A DNA stretch of 64,000 nucleotides from Marmoricola sp. Leaf446 (GTDB lineage: Bacteria > Actinomycetota > Actinomycetes > Propionibacteriales > Nocardioidaceae). The stretch is taken from assembly GCF_001424755.1 (NCBI RefSeq), contig NZ_LMRF01000002.1, positions 137,556 through 201,555 of the forward strand, written 5' to 3'. The notes below the pieces were generated by a model. It had not been told where the DNA came from and ran no database searches. It saw only the letters and a program-made list of their open reading frames with translations. The position numbers and the translations under genes were made by a program. Positions 34,851-43,885 of this stretch are shown here, in pieces; the first letter of the stretch is position 1, and each line of letters begins with the position of its first letter.

Positions 34851-35903
34851 ATGGCCGACTCGCGCGCGTTCCCCTTCGGCAGCTCGCCCCACGGCGAGGT
34901 CACCCGCCTCGTCGTCGGCAGCGCCCCCGGCCCGGTGCTGGAGCTGCTCGACCTCGGCGCCACGGTGCACCGGCTCTGGGTGACCGGCGGGGACGGCGTA
35001 CGACGCGACGTGGTGCTGAGCCACCCCGACCCCGGGTCGCTGCTGGCCTCGACGTCCTACCTCGGCGGCACCATCGGCCGCTACGCCAACCGCATCGCCC
35101 ACGGCCGCTTCGACGTCGACGGCCGGACCGTGCAGCTCGGCACCAACGACCGGGGCCACTCGCTGCACTCCGGCCCCGAGGGGTTCGACGTGCGGCTCTG
35201 GACCGTCGAGGAACAGGGTGAGGACCACGTGGAGCTCAGCCTGGTCAGCCCCGACGGCGACCAGGGCTTCCCCGGCGAGCTGCGCGTGCGCGCCCGGTTC
35301 ACCGTCACCGCCGACGCGGTGGAGCTCGAGCTCGGCGCCACCACCGACGCCCCCACGCCGGTGTGCCTGACCAGCCACGCCTACCTCAACCTCGACGGCG
35401 AGGGGTCCGGCACCATCGACGGCCAGTGGCTGGCGGTCGCCGGAGCGGCGTACGTCGAGATCGACGCCACCGGCATCCCCGTGCCCGGCCCGCCCGCCCC
35501 TGTCGAGGGCACGCCCTTCGACCTGCGCGAGCCACGCCGGCTGGGGTCCGTCGTGCGGCTGGACCACCCGCAGCTGCGCGACGCCGGCGGCATCGACCAC
35601 AACTACGTCCTCGACCCCGGCGAGGGCGTGCGACCCGTGGCGTGGCTGACCTCGCCCGCCACCCGCACCCGGCTGGTGCTGTCCTCGGACCAGCCCGGGC
35701 TGCAGGTCTACACCGGCAACGGCCTCGACGGCTCCGAGCCCTCCTCGGCCGGCGGCTGGCACCGCCAGGGCGACGGCCTCGCCCTGGAGCCCCAGGTCTT
35801 CCCCGACACCCCCCACCGCCCCGACTTCGGCGACGCCACCCTCCGCCCCGGCGAGACCTACCGCTCCACCCTCCGGTGGGCGTTCGAGTCGCTGGGGGAG
35901 TGA
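34851..35903 (+). CDS. galM: Aldose 1-epimerase (mutarotase)
   Basis: A 350-residue galactose-mutarotase-like beta-sandwich enzyme interconverting alpha and beta anomers. Catalytic His is seen in TSHAYLNLDG and catalytic Glu in LALEPQVFPDTPHRP; GRYANRIAHGRF and GIDHNYVLD are family motifs. It follows the LacI gene closely, as a likely two-gene operon. Next to the arabinose system, it probably supplies the correct sugar anomer for uptake or isomerisation. Confidence 0.93.
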   Translation: MADSRAFPFGSSPHGEVTRLVVGSAPGPVLELLDLGATVHRLWVTGGDGVRRDVVLSHPDPGSLLASTSYLGGTIGRYANRIAHGRFDVDGRTVQLGTNDRGHSLHSGPEGFDVRLWTVEEQGEDHVELSLVSPDGDQGFPGELRVRARFTVTADAVELELGATTDAPTPVCLTSHAYLNLDGEGSGTIDGQWLAVAGAAYVEIDATGIPVPGPPAPVEGTPFDLREPRRLGSVVRLDHPQLRDAGGIDHNYVLDPGEGVRPVAWLTSPATRTRLVLSSDQPGLQVYTGNGLDGSEPSSAGGWHRQGDGLALEPQVFPDTPHRPDFGDATLRPGETYRSTLRWAFESLGE

Positions 35904-36206
35904 GCGGCGGGGCGCCGGCGCTGATCACCCGGACGTCCGGGTAATCCGTCGCTGGACGTCTGTTGCGAAGGCTGCCGAGTAGCCGAGAAGGACGTCCAGT
36001 CGCGTCGTACGCCGCCCGCCAGCCGCCGACCCGCCCGGTTTGTCCCGCTCTGGTTGTGAGCGCTCACAATTGAACCGGCAACCGTCACCGCGCAGGTCAG
36101 AAAGTCATGCGAAGGTGCTTGACGTCGGTTGATGTTAACGCTCACACTCGACGCAGTGACGTCAGTCACAGGAGCGACCTGGCTCCGAGACCGAGAGGAC
36201 CTTGCA
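35904..36206. other. Regulatory interval before the arabinose operon
   Basis: No gene. It contains a perfect 16-bp palindrome built on GGACGTCC (35927-35942) and a 9-bp inverted repeat CTGGACGTC / GACGTCCAG (35952-35960 and 35991-35999), which may end the galM transcript. Two LacI-type operators follow (separate entry), then a GAGAGGA ribosome site before GTG 36207. Confidence 0.6.
36054..36146 (+). promoter_or_regulatory. Two LacI-type operators of the arabinose operon
   Basis: TTGTGAGCGCTCACAA (36054-36069) is a perfect 16-bp palindrome with the LacI/GalR CGCTCACA half-site. A second, less symmetric site, TGTTAACGCTCACA, lies at 36133-36146, 78 bp further on. Both share the CGCTCACA half. 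They sit upstream of the binding-protein gene and should be bound by one or both LacI proteins encoded at 33797 and 40989. Confidence 0.8.
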
Positions 36207-37214
36207 GTGCTGAAGAAGAGCTTGGTCGCCACCTGCGCGATCACCCTGGGCGCCGTCACGCTCACCGCCTGCGGCAGCTCCGAGTCGGGGGGCAGCGGCT
36301 CCGGCGGCTCCGGCGGCTCCGACGGCGGGCTGACGATGGGCTTCGCCCAGGTCGGCGCCGAGAGCGGCTGGCGCACCGCCAACACCAAGTCGATCCAGGA
36401 CACCGCGAAGTCCGAGGGCGTCGACCTGAAGTTCTCCGACGCCCAGCAGAAGCAGGAGAACCAGATCAAGGCGATCCGCTCCTACATCCAGCAGAAGGTC
36501 GACGTCATCGCCTTCAGCCCGGTCGTGGAGACCGGCTGGGACACGGTGCTGCTCGAGGCCAAGCGCGCCAAGATCCCGGTGATCCTCACCGACCGCTCGG
36601 TCGACTCCAAGGACGACTCCCTCTACGAGACCTTCCTCGGCTCCGACTTCGTCCAGGAGGGCGAGAAGGCCGGCGACTGGCTGGTCGAGAACGCCGGCGA
36701 GTCCGACGTCGACGGTGACGGCAGCATCAAGGTCGTGGAGCTCGAGGGCACCACCGGCGCCGCGCCGGCGATCGACCGCAAGGAGGGCTTCGGCTCGAAG
36801 ATCGCCGCCGACGACTCCATCGAGGTCGTGGCCTCGCAGACCGGTGACTTCACCCGCGACGGCGGCAAGAAGGTGATGGAGACCTTCCTGAAGTCCGAGA
36901 AGGGCATCGACGTCGTCTACGCCCACAACGACGACATGGGCCTGGGCGCCATCGAGGCCATCAAGGCCGCCGGTATGAAGCCCGGCACCGACATCAAGAT
37001 CATCACCGTCGACGCGGTCAAGGACGGCATGACCGCCCTGTCGAAGGGCGAGATCAACTTCATCGTCGAGTGCAACCCGCTGCTCGGCCCCCAGCTGATG
37101 GACCTCGCCAAGAAGGTCGTCGACGGCGAGGAGGTCCCCAAGCGCGTCGTCACCGAGGAGACCACCTTCGACCAGGAGCAGGCCGCCGAGGTCCTCGACC
37201 AGCGCCAGTACTGA
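36207..37214 (+). CDS. Sugar ABC transporter substrate-binding lipoprotein (YtfQ-like)
   Basis: A 335-residue exported lipoprotein with a signal peptide and lipobox LTAC (Cys22), then a Gly/Ser linker and a ribose/galactofuranose-binding-type domain (GFAQVGAESGWRTANTKSIQ; VVYAHNDDMGLGAIEAIKAAG). GTG 36207 places the signal sequence at the N-terminus. YtfQ relatives bind furanose forms of galactose or arabinose; with araBDA in the same operon, L-arabinose is the most likely ligand. It is the first gene of the operon, after the LacI operators. Confidence 0.92.
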   Translation: MLKKSLVATCAITLGAVTLTACGSSESGGSGSGGSGGSDGGLTMGFAQVGAESGWRTANTKSIQDTAKSEGVDLKFSDAQQKQENQIKAIRSYIQQKVDVIAFSPVVETGWDTVLLEAKRAKIPVILTDRSVDSKDDSLYETFLGSDFVQEGEKAGDWLVENAGESDVDGDGSIKVVELEGTTGAAPAIDRKEGFGSKIAADDSIEVVASQTGDFTRDGGKKVMETFLKSEKGIDVVYAHNDDMGLGAIEAIKAAGMKPGTDIKIITVDAVKDGMTALSKGEINFIVECNPLLGPQLMDLAKKVVDGEEVPKRVVTEETTFDQEQAAEVLDQRQY

Positions 37215-37224
37215 TCCACCCGGC

Positions 37225-37257
37225 CGGGACCCGGCTCCCCCTCGGAGCCGGGTCCCG
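37225..37257 (+). terminator. Hairpin between binding-protein and ATPase genes
   Basis: A perfect 14-bp stem (37225-37238 and 37244-37257) with a 5-nt loop, 11 bp after the binding-protein stop and 34 bp before the ATPase start. There is no T-tract, so it may act as a partial terminator or as a 3' stabiliser. Such hairpins raise the level of binding protein relative to the membrane components in many ABC operons. Confidence 0.6.
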
Positions 37258-37290
37258 CGCCCGTCGTGCAGCAGCCGCGAGAGGAACCCG

Positions 37291-38934
37291 ATGAGCCAGA
37301 CCCAGACCCCCGCCGCCGTGGGCAGCGGCACCCCCGCCCCGGCGCGCGAGGTCGCGCCCGTGGCGGGCCGTCCCGCCGCGGCTCCCGTGGTGGAGATGCA
37401 AGGCATCAGCATCGCCTTCGGCGGCGTGCCCGCCCTCGACGACGTGGCGCTGCGCCTCTACCCCGGCGAGGTCCACGCCCTGATGGGCGAGAACGGCGCC
37501 GGCAAGTCGACGCTGATCAAGGCGCTGACCGGGGTGTACGCCGTGGACGCCGGCACCATCGTCGTCGACGGCCGCGAGGAGTCGTTCACCTCCCCGGCGG
37601 CCTCCCAGGCCGCGGGCATCAGCACCGTCTACCAAGAGGTCAACCTCTGCACCAACCTGACCGTGGCCGAGAACATGCTGCTCGGCCGCGAGCCCCGTCG
37701 CTTCGGCGGCATCCACACCAGGGCGATGAACCGCCGCGCCCGCGCCACGCTCGACCGCCTGGGCCTCGACATCGACCCGGCCTCGGTGCTCGGCCGCCAC
37801 CCGATCGCGGTGCAGCAGCTGGTCGCCATCGCCCGCGCCGTCGACGTCGAGGCCCGTGTCCTCATCCTCGACGAGCCCACCTCCAGCCTCGACGCCGACG
37901 AGGTGGCCCGGCTGTTCACGGTGATGCGCACGCTGCGCGACCAGGGCACCGCGATCGTCTTCGTCTCCCACTTCCTCGACCAGGTCTTCGAGATCAGCGA
38001 CCGGCTCACGGTGCTGCGCAACGGCCGCCTCGTCGGCGAGCGGATGGTCGCCGAGACCAGCCAGCTCGAGCTGGTGAAGCTGATGCTGGGCCGCGAGCTG
38101 GCCACGCTCGAGGAGCTCGACCGCGAGGTCGCCGAGACCGACCTCGTCGACCGCACCGCCACCCCCGTGCTCCAGGTGCTCGGCCTGGGCCGCAAGGGCT
38201 CGCTGCAGGCCACCGACCTGTCGGTCTACGAGGGCGAGGTGGTCGGCGTGGCCGGCCTGCTCGGCTCGGGCCGCACCGAGCTGGCCCGGCTGCTCTTCGG
38301 CGCCGACACCGCCGACACCGGCGAGATCGAGGTGCACGGCACCAGCCGCCGCTTCCGCTCGCCACGGCACGCCATCGACCGCCGGCTCGCGTTCAGCAGC
38401 GAGAACCGCCGCGCCGAGGGCGTCATCGAGGACCTCTCGGTCGCCGACAACATGCTGCTCGCGATGCAGGCCTCCCGGGGCTGGCTGCGACCCATCCCGG
38501 CCGCGCAGCGCCAGGCCCTGGTCTCCAAGTACGTCGAGGCGCTCGACATCCGCCCGGCGAACCCCGACGCCACCATGCGCAACCTCTCGGGAGGAAACCA
38601 GCAGAAGGTGCTGCTCGCCCGCTGGCTGCTCACCGAGCCCGAGCTGCTCGTGCTCGACGAGCCCACCCGCGGCATCGACGTCGGCGCCAAGGCACAGATC
38701 CAGCAGCTCGTCGCCGACCTCGCCCGCCGCGGCATGGCCGTGGTCTTCATCTCCGCCGAGCTCGAGGAGGTGCTGCGCCTCTCCGACCGGCTGGTGGTGA
38801 TGCGCGAGCGCCGCAAGATCGACGAGCGGCTCAACGACGACGTCTCCGTGAGCGACGTGCTCGAGCTCATCGCCGGCCAGGAGCGTCCGACCGACCAGGA
38901 GCGTCCGACCCCCCAGGAGGCCCCCCGTGGCTGA
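37291..38934 (+). CDS. Sugar ABC transporter ATP-binding protein (tandem ATPase, YtfR-like)
   Basis: A 547-residue double ATPase powering pentose import. In the first half, Walker A is GENGAGKSTLIK (about 66-77) and Walker B LILDEPTSSLD. The second half has the usual degenerate Walker A (LLGSGRTELARLLFG) and an intact LSGGNQQKVLLARWL signature plus LVLDEPTRGIDVG. Each half therefore has only part of the motif set, as is normal for the RbsA/YtfR/AraG class. It overlaps the following permease gene by 8 bp. Confidence 0.94.
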   Translation: MSQTQTPAAVGSGTPAPAREVAPVAGRPAAAPVVEMQGISIAFGGVPALDDVALRLYPGEVHALMGENGAGKSTLIKALTGVYAVDAGTIVVDGREESFTSPAASQAAGISTVYQEVNLCTNLTVAENMLLGREPRRFGGIHTRAMNRRARATLDRLGLDIDPASVLGRHPIAVQQLVAIARAVDVEARVLILDEPTSSLDADEVARLFTVMRTLRDQGTAIVFVSHFLDQVFEISDRLTVLRNGRLVGERMVAETSQLELVKLMLGRELATLEELDREVAETDLVDRTATPVLQVLGLGRKGSLQATDLSVYEGEVVGVAGLLGSGRTELARLLFGADTADTGEIEVHGTSRRFRSPRHAIDRRLAFSSENRRAEGVIEDLSVADNMLLAMQASRGWLRPIPAAQRQALVSKYVEALDIRPANPDATMRNLSGGNQQKVLLARWLLTEPELLVLDEPTRGIDVGAKAQIQQLVADLARRGMAVVFISAELEEVLRLSDRLVVMRERRKIDERLNDDVSVSDVLELIAGQERPTDQERPTPQEAPRG

Positions 38935-39976
38935 GACCCCCGCCCGTCTGGCGCTGCTCCGGCGCCACCCGCTGCTGTGGCCCGTCGTCGCCCTGGTCGC
39001 GCTGCTCGCGATCAACGTGGTCGCCAACCCCGGCTTCCTGTCGCTGCGGATGCAGGACGGCCACCTCTACGGCAACCTCGTCGACATCGCCCGCAACGGC
39101 GCCCCGGTGCTGCTCGTGGCCCTCGGCATGACGCTGGTCATCGCCACCCGCGGCATCGACCTCTCCGTCGGCGCCGTCGCCGCGATCTCCGGCGCGGTCG
39201 CCTGCGTCTACATCGCCGGCGCCCCCGACGGCGGCAGCGTCGGCACCGCGATCGTGGCCTGCTCGCTCGCCCTGGCGACCTGCGTCGCGCTGGGCCTGTG
39301 GAACGGCTTCCTCGTGTCGGTCCTGGGCATCCAGCCGATCATCGCCACGCTGGTGCTGATGACCGCCGGCCGCGGCCTGGCCATGCTCGTCACCGACGGC
39401 CAGATCACCACCGTCAACAACAGCACCTTCGCGGGCCTCGGCGTCGGCTTCGTCGCCACGCTGCCGATCGCGATCCTGGTCGCCCTGGGCGTCTTCGCGC
39501 TCACCGCGCTCGTGGTGCGGCGTACGGCGCTCGGGATGCTCATCGAGGCGGTCGGCATCAACCCCGAGGCCAGCCGGCTCGCCGGGGTCCGCGCCCGCAC
39601 CATCATCTGGACGGTCTACGTCTTCGCCGCCCTGTGCGCCGGCCTGGCCGGGCTGATGATCGCCGGCAACACCAGCGCCGCCGACGCCAACAACGCCGGC
39701 CTGTGGATCGAGCTCGACGCGATCCTGGCCGTCGTCATCGGCGGCACCTCGCTCGCCGGCGGCCGGTTCTCGCTGGCCGGCACGCTCGTGGGTGCGCTGT
39801 TCATCCAGACCCTCGCCACCACGATCCCCAACCTGGGGATCCCGGCGCAGACCAACTACCTGTTCAAGGCCGTCGTGGTGATCCTCGTCTGCCTGCTGCA
39901 GTCGCCGCGCGTCCGGCACGCCCTGCGCGTACGCCGCCGCACCCTCCCCATGACCGCGAAGGCAGGTGTGGCATGA
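38927..39976 (+). CDS. Sugar ABC transporter permease 1 (YtfT-like)
   Basis: A 349-residue inner-membrane permease of the RbsC/YtfT class with eight or more hydrophobic helices. The family motifs LGMTLVIATRGIDLSVGAVAAISGA and AVVIGGTSLAGGRFSLAGTLVGA are clear. GTG 38927 overlaps the ATPase gene, and its TGA is overlapped by the next permease start (ATGA). It should pair with that second permease as a heterodimeric channel. Confidence 0.93.
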   Translation: MAETPARLALLRRHPLLWPVVALVALLAINVVANPGFLSLRMQDGHLYGNLVDIARNGAPVLLVALGMTLVIATRGIDLSVGAVAAISGAVACVYIAGAPDGGSVGTAIVACSLALATCVALGLWNGFLVSVLGIQPIIATLVLMTAGRGLAMLVTDGQITTVNNSTFAGLGVGFVATLPIAILVALGVFALTALVVRRTALGMLIEAVGINPEASRLAGVRARTIIWTVYVFAALCAGLAGLMIAGNTSAADANNAGLWIELDAILAVVIGGTSLAGGRFSLAGTLVGALFIQTLATTIPNLGIPAQTNYLFKAVVVILVCLLQSPRVRHALRVRRRTLPMTAKAGVA

Positions 39977-40992
39977 GCGCCGCGACCACCACCCCCTCCG
40001 GCACGACCGGACCCACCACCTGGGAGCGCCTGCGCGGCTGGTCCCCGCCCTCGCAGTACCTCCCCGTGATCGCCACCGCGGTCGTCTTCGTCAGCCTCTT
40101 CGGCGCCGGCGGGGTCCGCTACGAGGGCTTCGCCACCCCCGAGGTGGCCCTCAACCTGCTGGTCGACAACGCCTTCCTGATCGTGCTCGCGGTCGGGATG
40201 ACCTTCGTCATCCTCACCGGCGGCATCGACCTCTCGGTCGGCTCCGTGGTGGCGCTGTCGACCATGATCGCCGCGCGCACCCTCGAGGCGGGCTGGGCGC
40301 CCGGTCTGGCCGTCGCCGCAGTGCTACTCACCGGCACCGTGCTCGGGCTGCTGATGGGCCTGGTCATCCACTACTTCGACATCCAGCCCTTCATCGCGAC
40401 GCTCGCCGGCATGTTCCTGGCCCGCGGGCTGTGCTACCTGATCGGCGTCGAGTCGATCCCGATCCGCGACGAGACCTTCTTCTCCGTCGCCGCCGCGTCG
40501 GTGCCGCTGCCGGGCGGCTACAGCACCACCCCGACCGCGCTGGTGGCGCTCGGCACGGTCGTCGTCGCCGCCTGGGTGCTGCACCGCACCCGGTTCGGGC
40601 GCACGGTCTACGCCATCGGCGGCAGCCAGTCGTCGGCGCTGCTGATGGGTCTGCGGGTCGCCTCCACCAAGGTCGGCGTCTACGCCATCAGCGGCTTCTG
40701 CGCCTCGCTCGCCGGGCTGCTGTTCTCGCTCTACATGCTCTCGGGCTACAGCCTCCACGCCGTCGGCATGGAGCTGGACGCGATCGCCGCGGTGGTCATC
40801 GGCGGCACCCTGCTCACCGGCGGCCGCGGCCTGGTGGTGGGCTCGTTGCTCGGCGTGCTGGTGCTCGGGACCATCCAGACCTTCATCTCCTTCGACGGCA
40901 CGCTGAGCTCGTGGTGGACCAAGATCACCATCGGCGTGCTGCTGCTCCTCTTCGTCGTCGTCCAGCGCCTCATCACCAGGCGCCAGCCGTGA
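39973..40992 (+). CDS. Sugar ABC transporter permease 2 (YjfF-like)
   Basis: A 339-residue permease, second half of the channel. It has the same class motifs: VGMTFVILTGGIDLSVGSVVALS and AVVIGGTLLTGGRGLVVGSLLG. YtfT/YjfF pairs are characteristic of furanose-sugar importers. ATG 39973 overlaps the preceding stop by 4 bp, and its own stop overlaps the GTG of the LacI regulator gene, making transport and regulation one translationally coupled unit. Confidence 0.93.
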   Translation: MSAATTTPSGTTGPTTWERLRGWSPPSQYLPVIATAVVFVSLFGAGGVRYEGFATPEVALNLLVDNAFLIVLAVGMTFVILTGGIDLSVGSVVALSTMIAARTLEAGWAPGLAVAAVLLTGTVLGLLMGLVIHYFDIQPFIATLAGMFLARGLCYLIGVESIPIRDETFFSVAAASVPLPGGYSTTPTALVALGTVVVAAWVLHRTRFGRTVYAIGGSQSSALLMGLRVASTKVGVYAISGFCASLAGLLFSLYMLSGYSLHAVGMELDAIAAVVIGGTLLTGGRGLVVGSLLGVLVLGTIQTFISFDGTLSSWWTKITIGVLLLLFVVVQRLITRRQP

Positions 40993-42095
40993 CCGGCACC
41001 GTCCCGGCCCCCGGACCGGGGGTCGCAGCCGCCCCGCGCCCGGAGCCGGAGCGGTCGCCGGTGATGGCCGACGTCGCCCGCCTGGCCGGCGTCTCGCTGC
41101 AGACCGTCTCGCGCGTCGTCAACGGCGCCCCCCACCTGCGGCCCGCGACGCGCGCCCGGGTCGAGGAGGCCATCCGACAGCTGGGCTACCGGCCCAACGT
41201 CGCTGCCCGCGCCCTGGTCACGCGGCGCTCGGCCACCCTCGGGGTGATCGGCACCAAGAGCGAGTTCTGGGGACCCGCGGCCATCCACCGCTCGGTGCAG
41301 ACCGCCGCCCGCGAGGCGGGCTACTTCGTCAGCGCCATCGACCTGCCCGAGGTGACCCGTCGCGACGTCACCGAGGCGGTCGAGCGGCTGCGCGACCAGC
41401 GGGTCGAGGGCATCGTGCTGATCGCCGCCAACGACGAGGCGCTCGAGGCGGTCCGGGCCCAGGAGACCGGCGCGCTGCCGGTCGTGGTCGTCGAGGGCGA
41501 CCTGTCCCGGGCCCGGCTCACCGCCGGCGTCGACAACCACCTCGGTGCCGTGCTCGCCACCGAGCACCTGCTGGGGCTCGGACACACCCGGATCCAGCAC
41601 GTCGCCGGGCCCGCCGAGTGGACCGAGGCGCGCGAGCGGCTCGCCGGCTGGCGCACCGCCCTCGGTGTCGGCGGGCTGCGTCCGCCCGACCCGCTGGTCG
41701 GCGACTGGAGCGCGGCGAGCGGCCACGCGGCCGGCGTACGCCTTGCGGGGATGCGCGACGTCACGGCCGTCTTCGTCGCCAACGACCACATGGCCATCGG
41801 CCTGCTCCGCGCCCTCCACGAGGCCGGCGTGCGGGTGCCCGAGGACGTCAGCGTCGTCGGCTTCGACGACCTGCCGGAGTCGGCGTACCTCATCCCGCCG
41901 CTCACCACCGTCCACCAGGACTTCCCCGCCATCGGCCGCCGCGCCATCGAGGTGCTGCAGAGCGCCGTCGAGGACGGCCGCGCGCCCGGCTCCCACCAGC
42001 TCGACGACCGGGTCGGCAAGCTCCTCCGCCCCACGCTCGTCGTACGCCGCTCCACCGGCGCGCCCCGCCGCACCCCCGTCGAGAGGACCCCATGA
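40989..42095 (+). CDS. LacI-family regulator of the arabinose operon
   Basis: A 368-residue repressor with HTH VMADVARLAGVSLQTVSRVVNG (about 25-46) after a Pro-rich N-terminal tail, and a sugar-binding sensor domain. It lies between the permease and ribulokinase genes with 4-bp overlaps on both sides, so it is made from the operon it probably represses through the sites at 36054 and 36133. It is unlike GntR-type AraR of Bacillus or AraC of enteric bacteria. Paralogue of the regulator at 33797. Confidence 0.93.
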   Translation: MTGTVPAPGPGVAAAPRPEPERSPVMADVARLAGVSLQTVSRVVNGAPHLRPATRARVEEAIRQLGYRPNVAARALVTRRSATLGVIGTKSEFWGPAAIHRSVQTAAREAGYFVSAIDLPEVTRRDVTEAVERLRDQRVEGIVLIAANDEALEAVRAQETGALPVVVVEGDLSRARLTAGVDNHLGAVLATEHLLGLGHTRIQHVAGPAEWTEARERLAGWRTALGVGGLRPPDPLVGDWSAASGHAAGVRLAGMRDVTAVFVANDHMAIGLLRALHEAGVRVPEDVSVVGFDDLPESAYLIPPLTTVHQDFPAIGRRAIEVLQSAVEDGRAPGSHQLDDRVGKLLRPTLVVRRSTGAPRRTPVERTP

Positions 42096-43885
42096 GCACC
42101 GCACCGCACGCCTCCGAGGCCGCTCCGCAGGACACCTACGTCGTCGGCGTCGACTACGGCACCCTCTCGGGCCGGGCCCTGGTGGTGCGGGTCGGCGACG
42201 GCGCCGAGCTGGGCAGCGCCGTCACGGCGTACCCCCACGCGGTGCTCGAGCAGACGCTGCCCTCGGGCCGGCCGCTCCCGCCCGACTGGGCGCTGCAGGT
42301 GCCCGAGGACTACCGGCACGTGCTGCGGACCGCCGTCCCGGCCGCGCTCGCCGAGGCCGGTGTCGACCCTGCCCGGGTCGTGGGCATCGCCACCGACTTC
42401 ACCGCCTGCACGATGGTCCCGACGCTGGCCGACGGCACCCCGCTCTCGGAGGTGCCCGGGCTGGAGGACCGGCCCCACGCCTACGTCAAGCTGTGGAAGC
42501 ACCACGCCGCCCAGCCGCAGGCCGACCGCATCAATCGGCTCGCCGAGGAGCGCGGCGAGGCCTGGCTGCCGCGCTACGGCGGGCTGATCTCCTCGGAGTG
42601 GGAGTTCGCCAAGGGCCTGCAGCTGTTCGAGGAGGACCGCGAGCTCTACGACCGCACCGAGCACTGGGTCGAGGCCGCCGACTGGATCGTGTGGCAGCTG
42701 TGCGGCACCTACGTCCGCAACGCCTGCACCGCGGGCTACAAGGGCATCTACCAGGACGGCACCTACCCGACCCCGGACTTCCTGGGCGCCCTGGCCCCGG
42801 GGTTCGAGGCCTTCGTCGCCGACAAGGTCGAGCACCCGATCGGCGAGCTGGGCACGCGCGCCGGCGGACTCACCGCCGAGGCGGCCGCCTGGACCGGGCT
42901 GCCCGAGGGCATCGCCGTCGCGGTCGGCAACGTCGACGCCCACGTCACCGCCCCGGCCGCCCAGGCCACCGAGCCCGGCCAGATGGTCGCGATCATGGGC
43001 ACCTCGACGTGCCACGTCATGAGCTCCGACGTGCTCCGGGAGGTGCCCGGCATGTGCGGGGTCGTCGACGGCGGCATCGTCGCCGGCCGCTACGGCTACG
43101 AGGCGGGCCAGAGCGGGGTCGGCGACATCTTCGGGTGGTTCGTCGAGAACAGCGTGCCGGCGTCGTACGCCGAGGCGGCGCGCGCGGCGGGCGAGTCGGT
43201 CCACGAGCTGCTGACCCGGCTGGCCTCGGCCCAGCAGGTGGGCGAGCACGGACTGGTGGCGCTCGACTGGCACAGCGGCAACCGCTCGGTGCTGGTCGAC
43301 CACGAGCTGTCGGGCACGGTCGTCGGCCTGACGCTCGGCACCCGGCCTGAGGACGTCTACCGCGCCCTGCTCGAGGCCACGGCCTTCGGCACCCGCGTCA
43401 TCGTGGAGACCTTCCGCGATGCCGGGGTGCCCGTCGAGGAGCTCGTCATCGCGGGCGGGCTGTCCAAGAACCACCTCCTGATGCAGGTCTACGCGGACGT
43501 GCTGCGGTTGCCGCTCTCGCTCATCGGCTCGGCGCAGGGCCCGGCGCTGGGCTCGGCCATCCACGCCGCCGTCGCCGCCGGCGCCTACGACGACGTCACG
43601 GCGGCCGCCGCCCGGATGGGCCGGGTGCAGCGCGACGCCTTCGTGCCCGACGAGGCCGCCGCCCGGCGCTACGACCGGCTGTTCGCGGAGTACGTCGCCC
43701 TGCACGACCACTTCGGCCGCGACTCCGGCGCCATGCGCCGGCTGCGTGCCCTGCGCCGCGAGGCGCGCTCCGTCGACCTGGGAGCGACGGAGCCGCCGAG
43801 CGGCGCCCCCACCGCGCCACCCACCGCGCCATCCACCGCGTCGTCCGCCGGCGCGACCGACCGGCTGGAAGGGGCTCACGCGTGA
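42092..43885 (+). CDS. araB: Ribulokinase
   Basis: Phosphorylates L-ribulose to L-ribulose 5-phosphate. A 597-residue FGGY-family kinase with N-terminal VVGVDYGTLSGRALVV (phosphate loop), GIATDFTACTMVP, IMGTSTCHVM and C-terminal VIAGGLSKNHLLMQVYADVL (adenosine motif). It is slightly longer than usual because of a Thr/Pro/Ala-rich, apparently disordered tail of about 40 residues. The coupled ATGA start follows the regulator; the araD start (GTGA) overlaps its stop. Confidence 0.96.
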   Translation: MSTAPHASEAAPQDTYVVGVDYGTLSGRALVVRVGDGAELGSAVTAYPHAVLEQTLPSGRPLPPDWALQVPEDYRHVLRTAVPAALAEAGVDPARVVGIATDFTACTMVPTLADGTPLSEVPGLEDRPHAYVKLWKHHAAQPQADRINRLAEERGEAWLPRYGGLISSEWEFAKGLQLFEEDRELYDRTEHWVEAADWIVWQLCGTYVRNACTAGYKGIYQDGTYPTPDFLGALAPGFEAFVADKVEHPIGELGTRAGGLTAEAAAWTGLPEGIAVAVGNVDAHVTAPAAQATEPGQMVAIMGTSTCHVMSSDVLREVPGMCGVVDGGIVAGRYGYEAGQSGVGDIFGWFVENSVPASYAEAARAAGESVHELLTRLASAQQVGEHGLVALDWHSGNRSVLVDHELSGTVVGLTLGTRPEDVYRALLEATAFGTRVIVETFRDAGVPVEELVIAGGLSKNHLLMQVYADVLRLPLSLIGSAQGPALGSAIHAAVAAGAYDDVTAAAARMGRVQRDAFVPDEAAARRYDRLFAEYVALHDHFGRDSGAMRRLRALRREARSVDLGATEPPSGAPTAPPTAPSTASSAGATDRLEGAHA

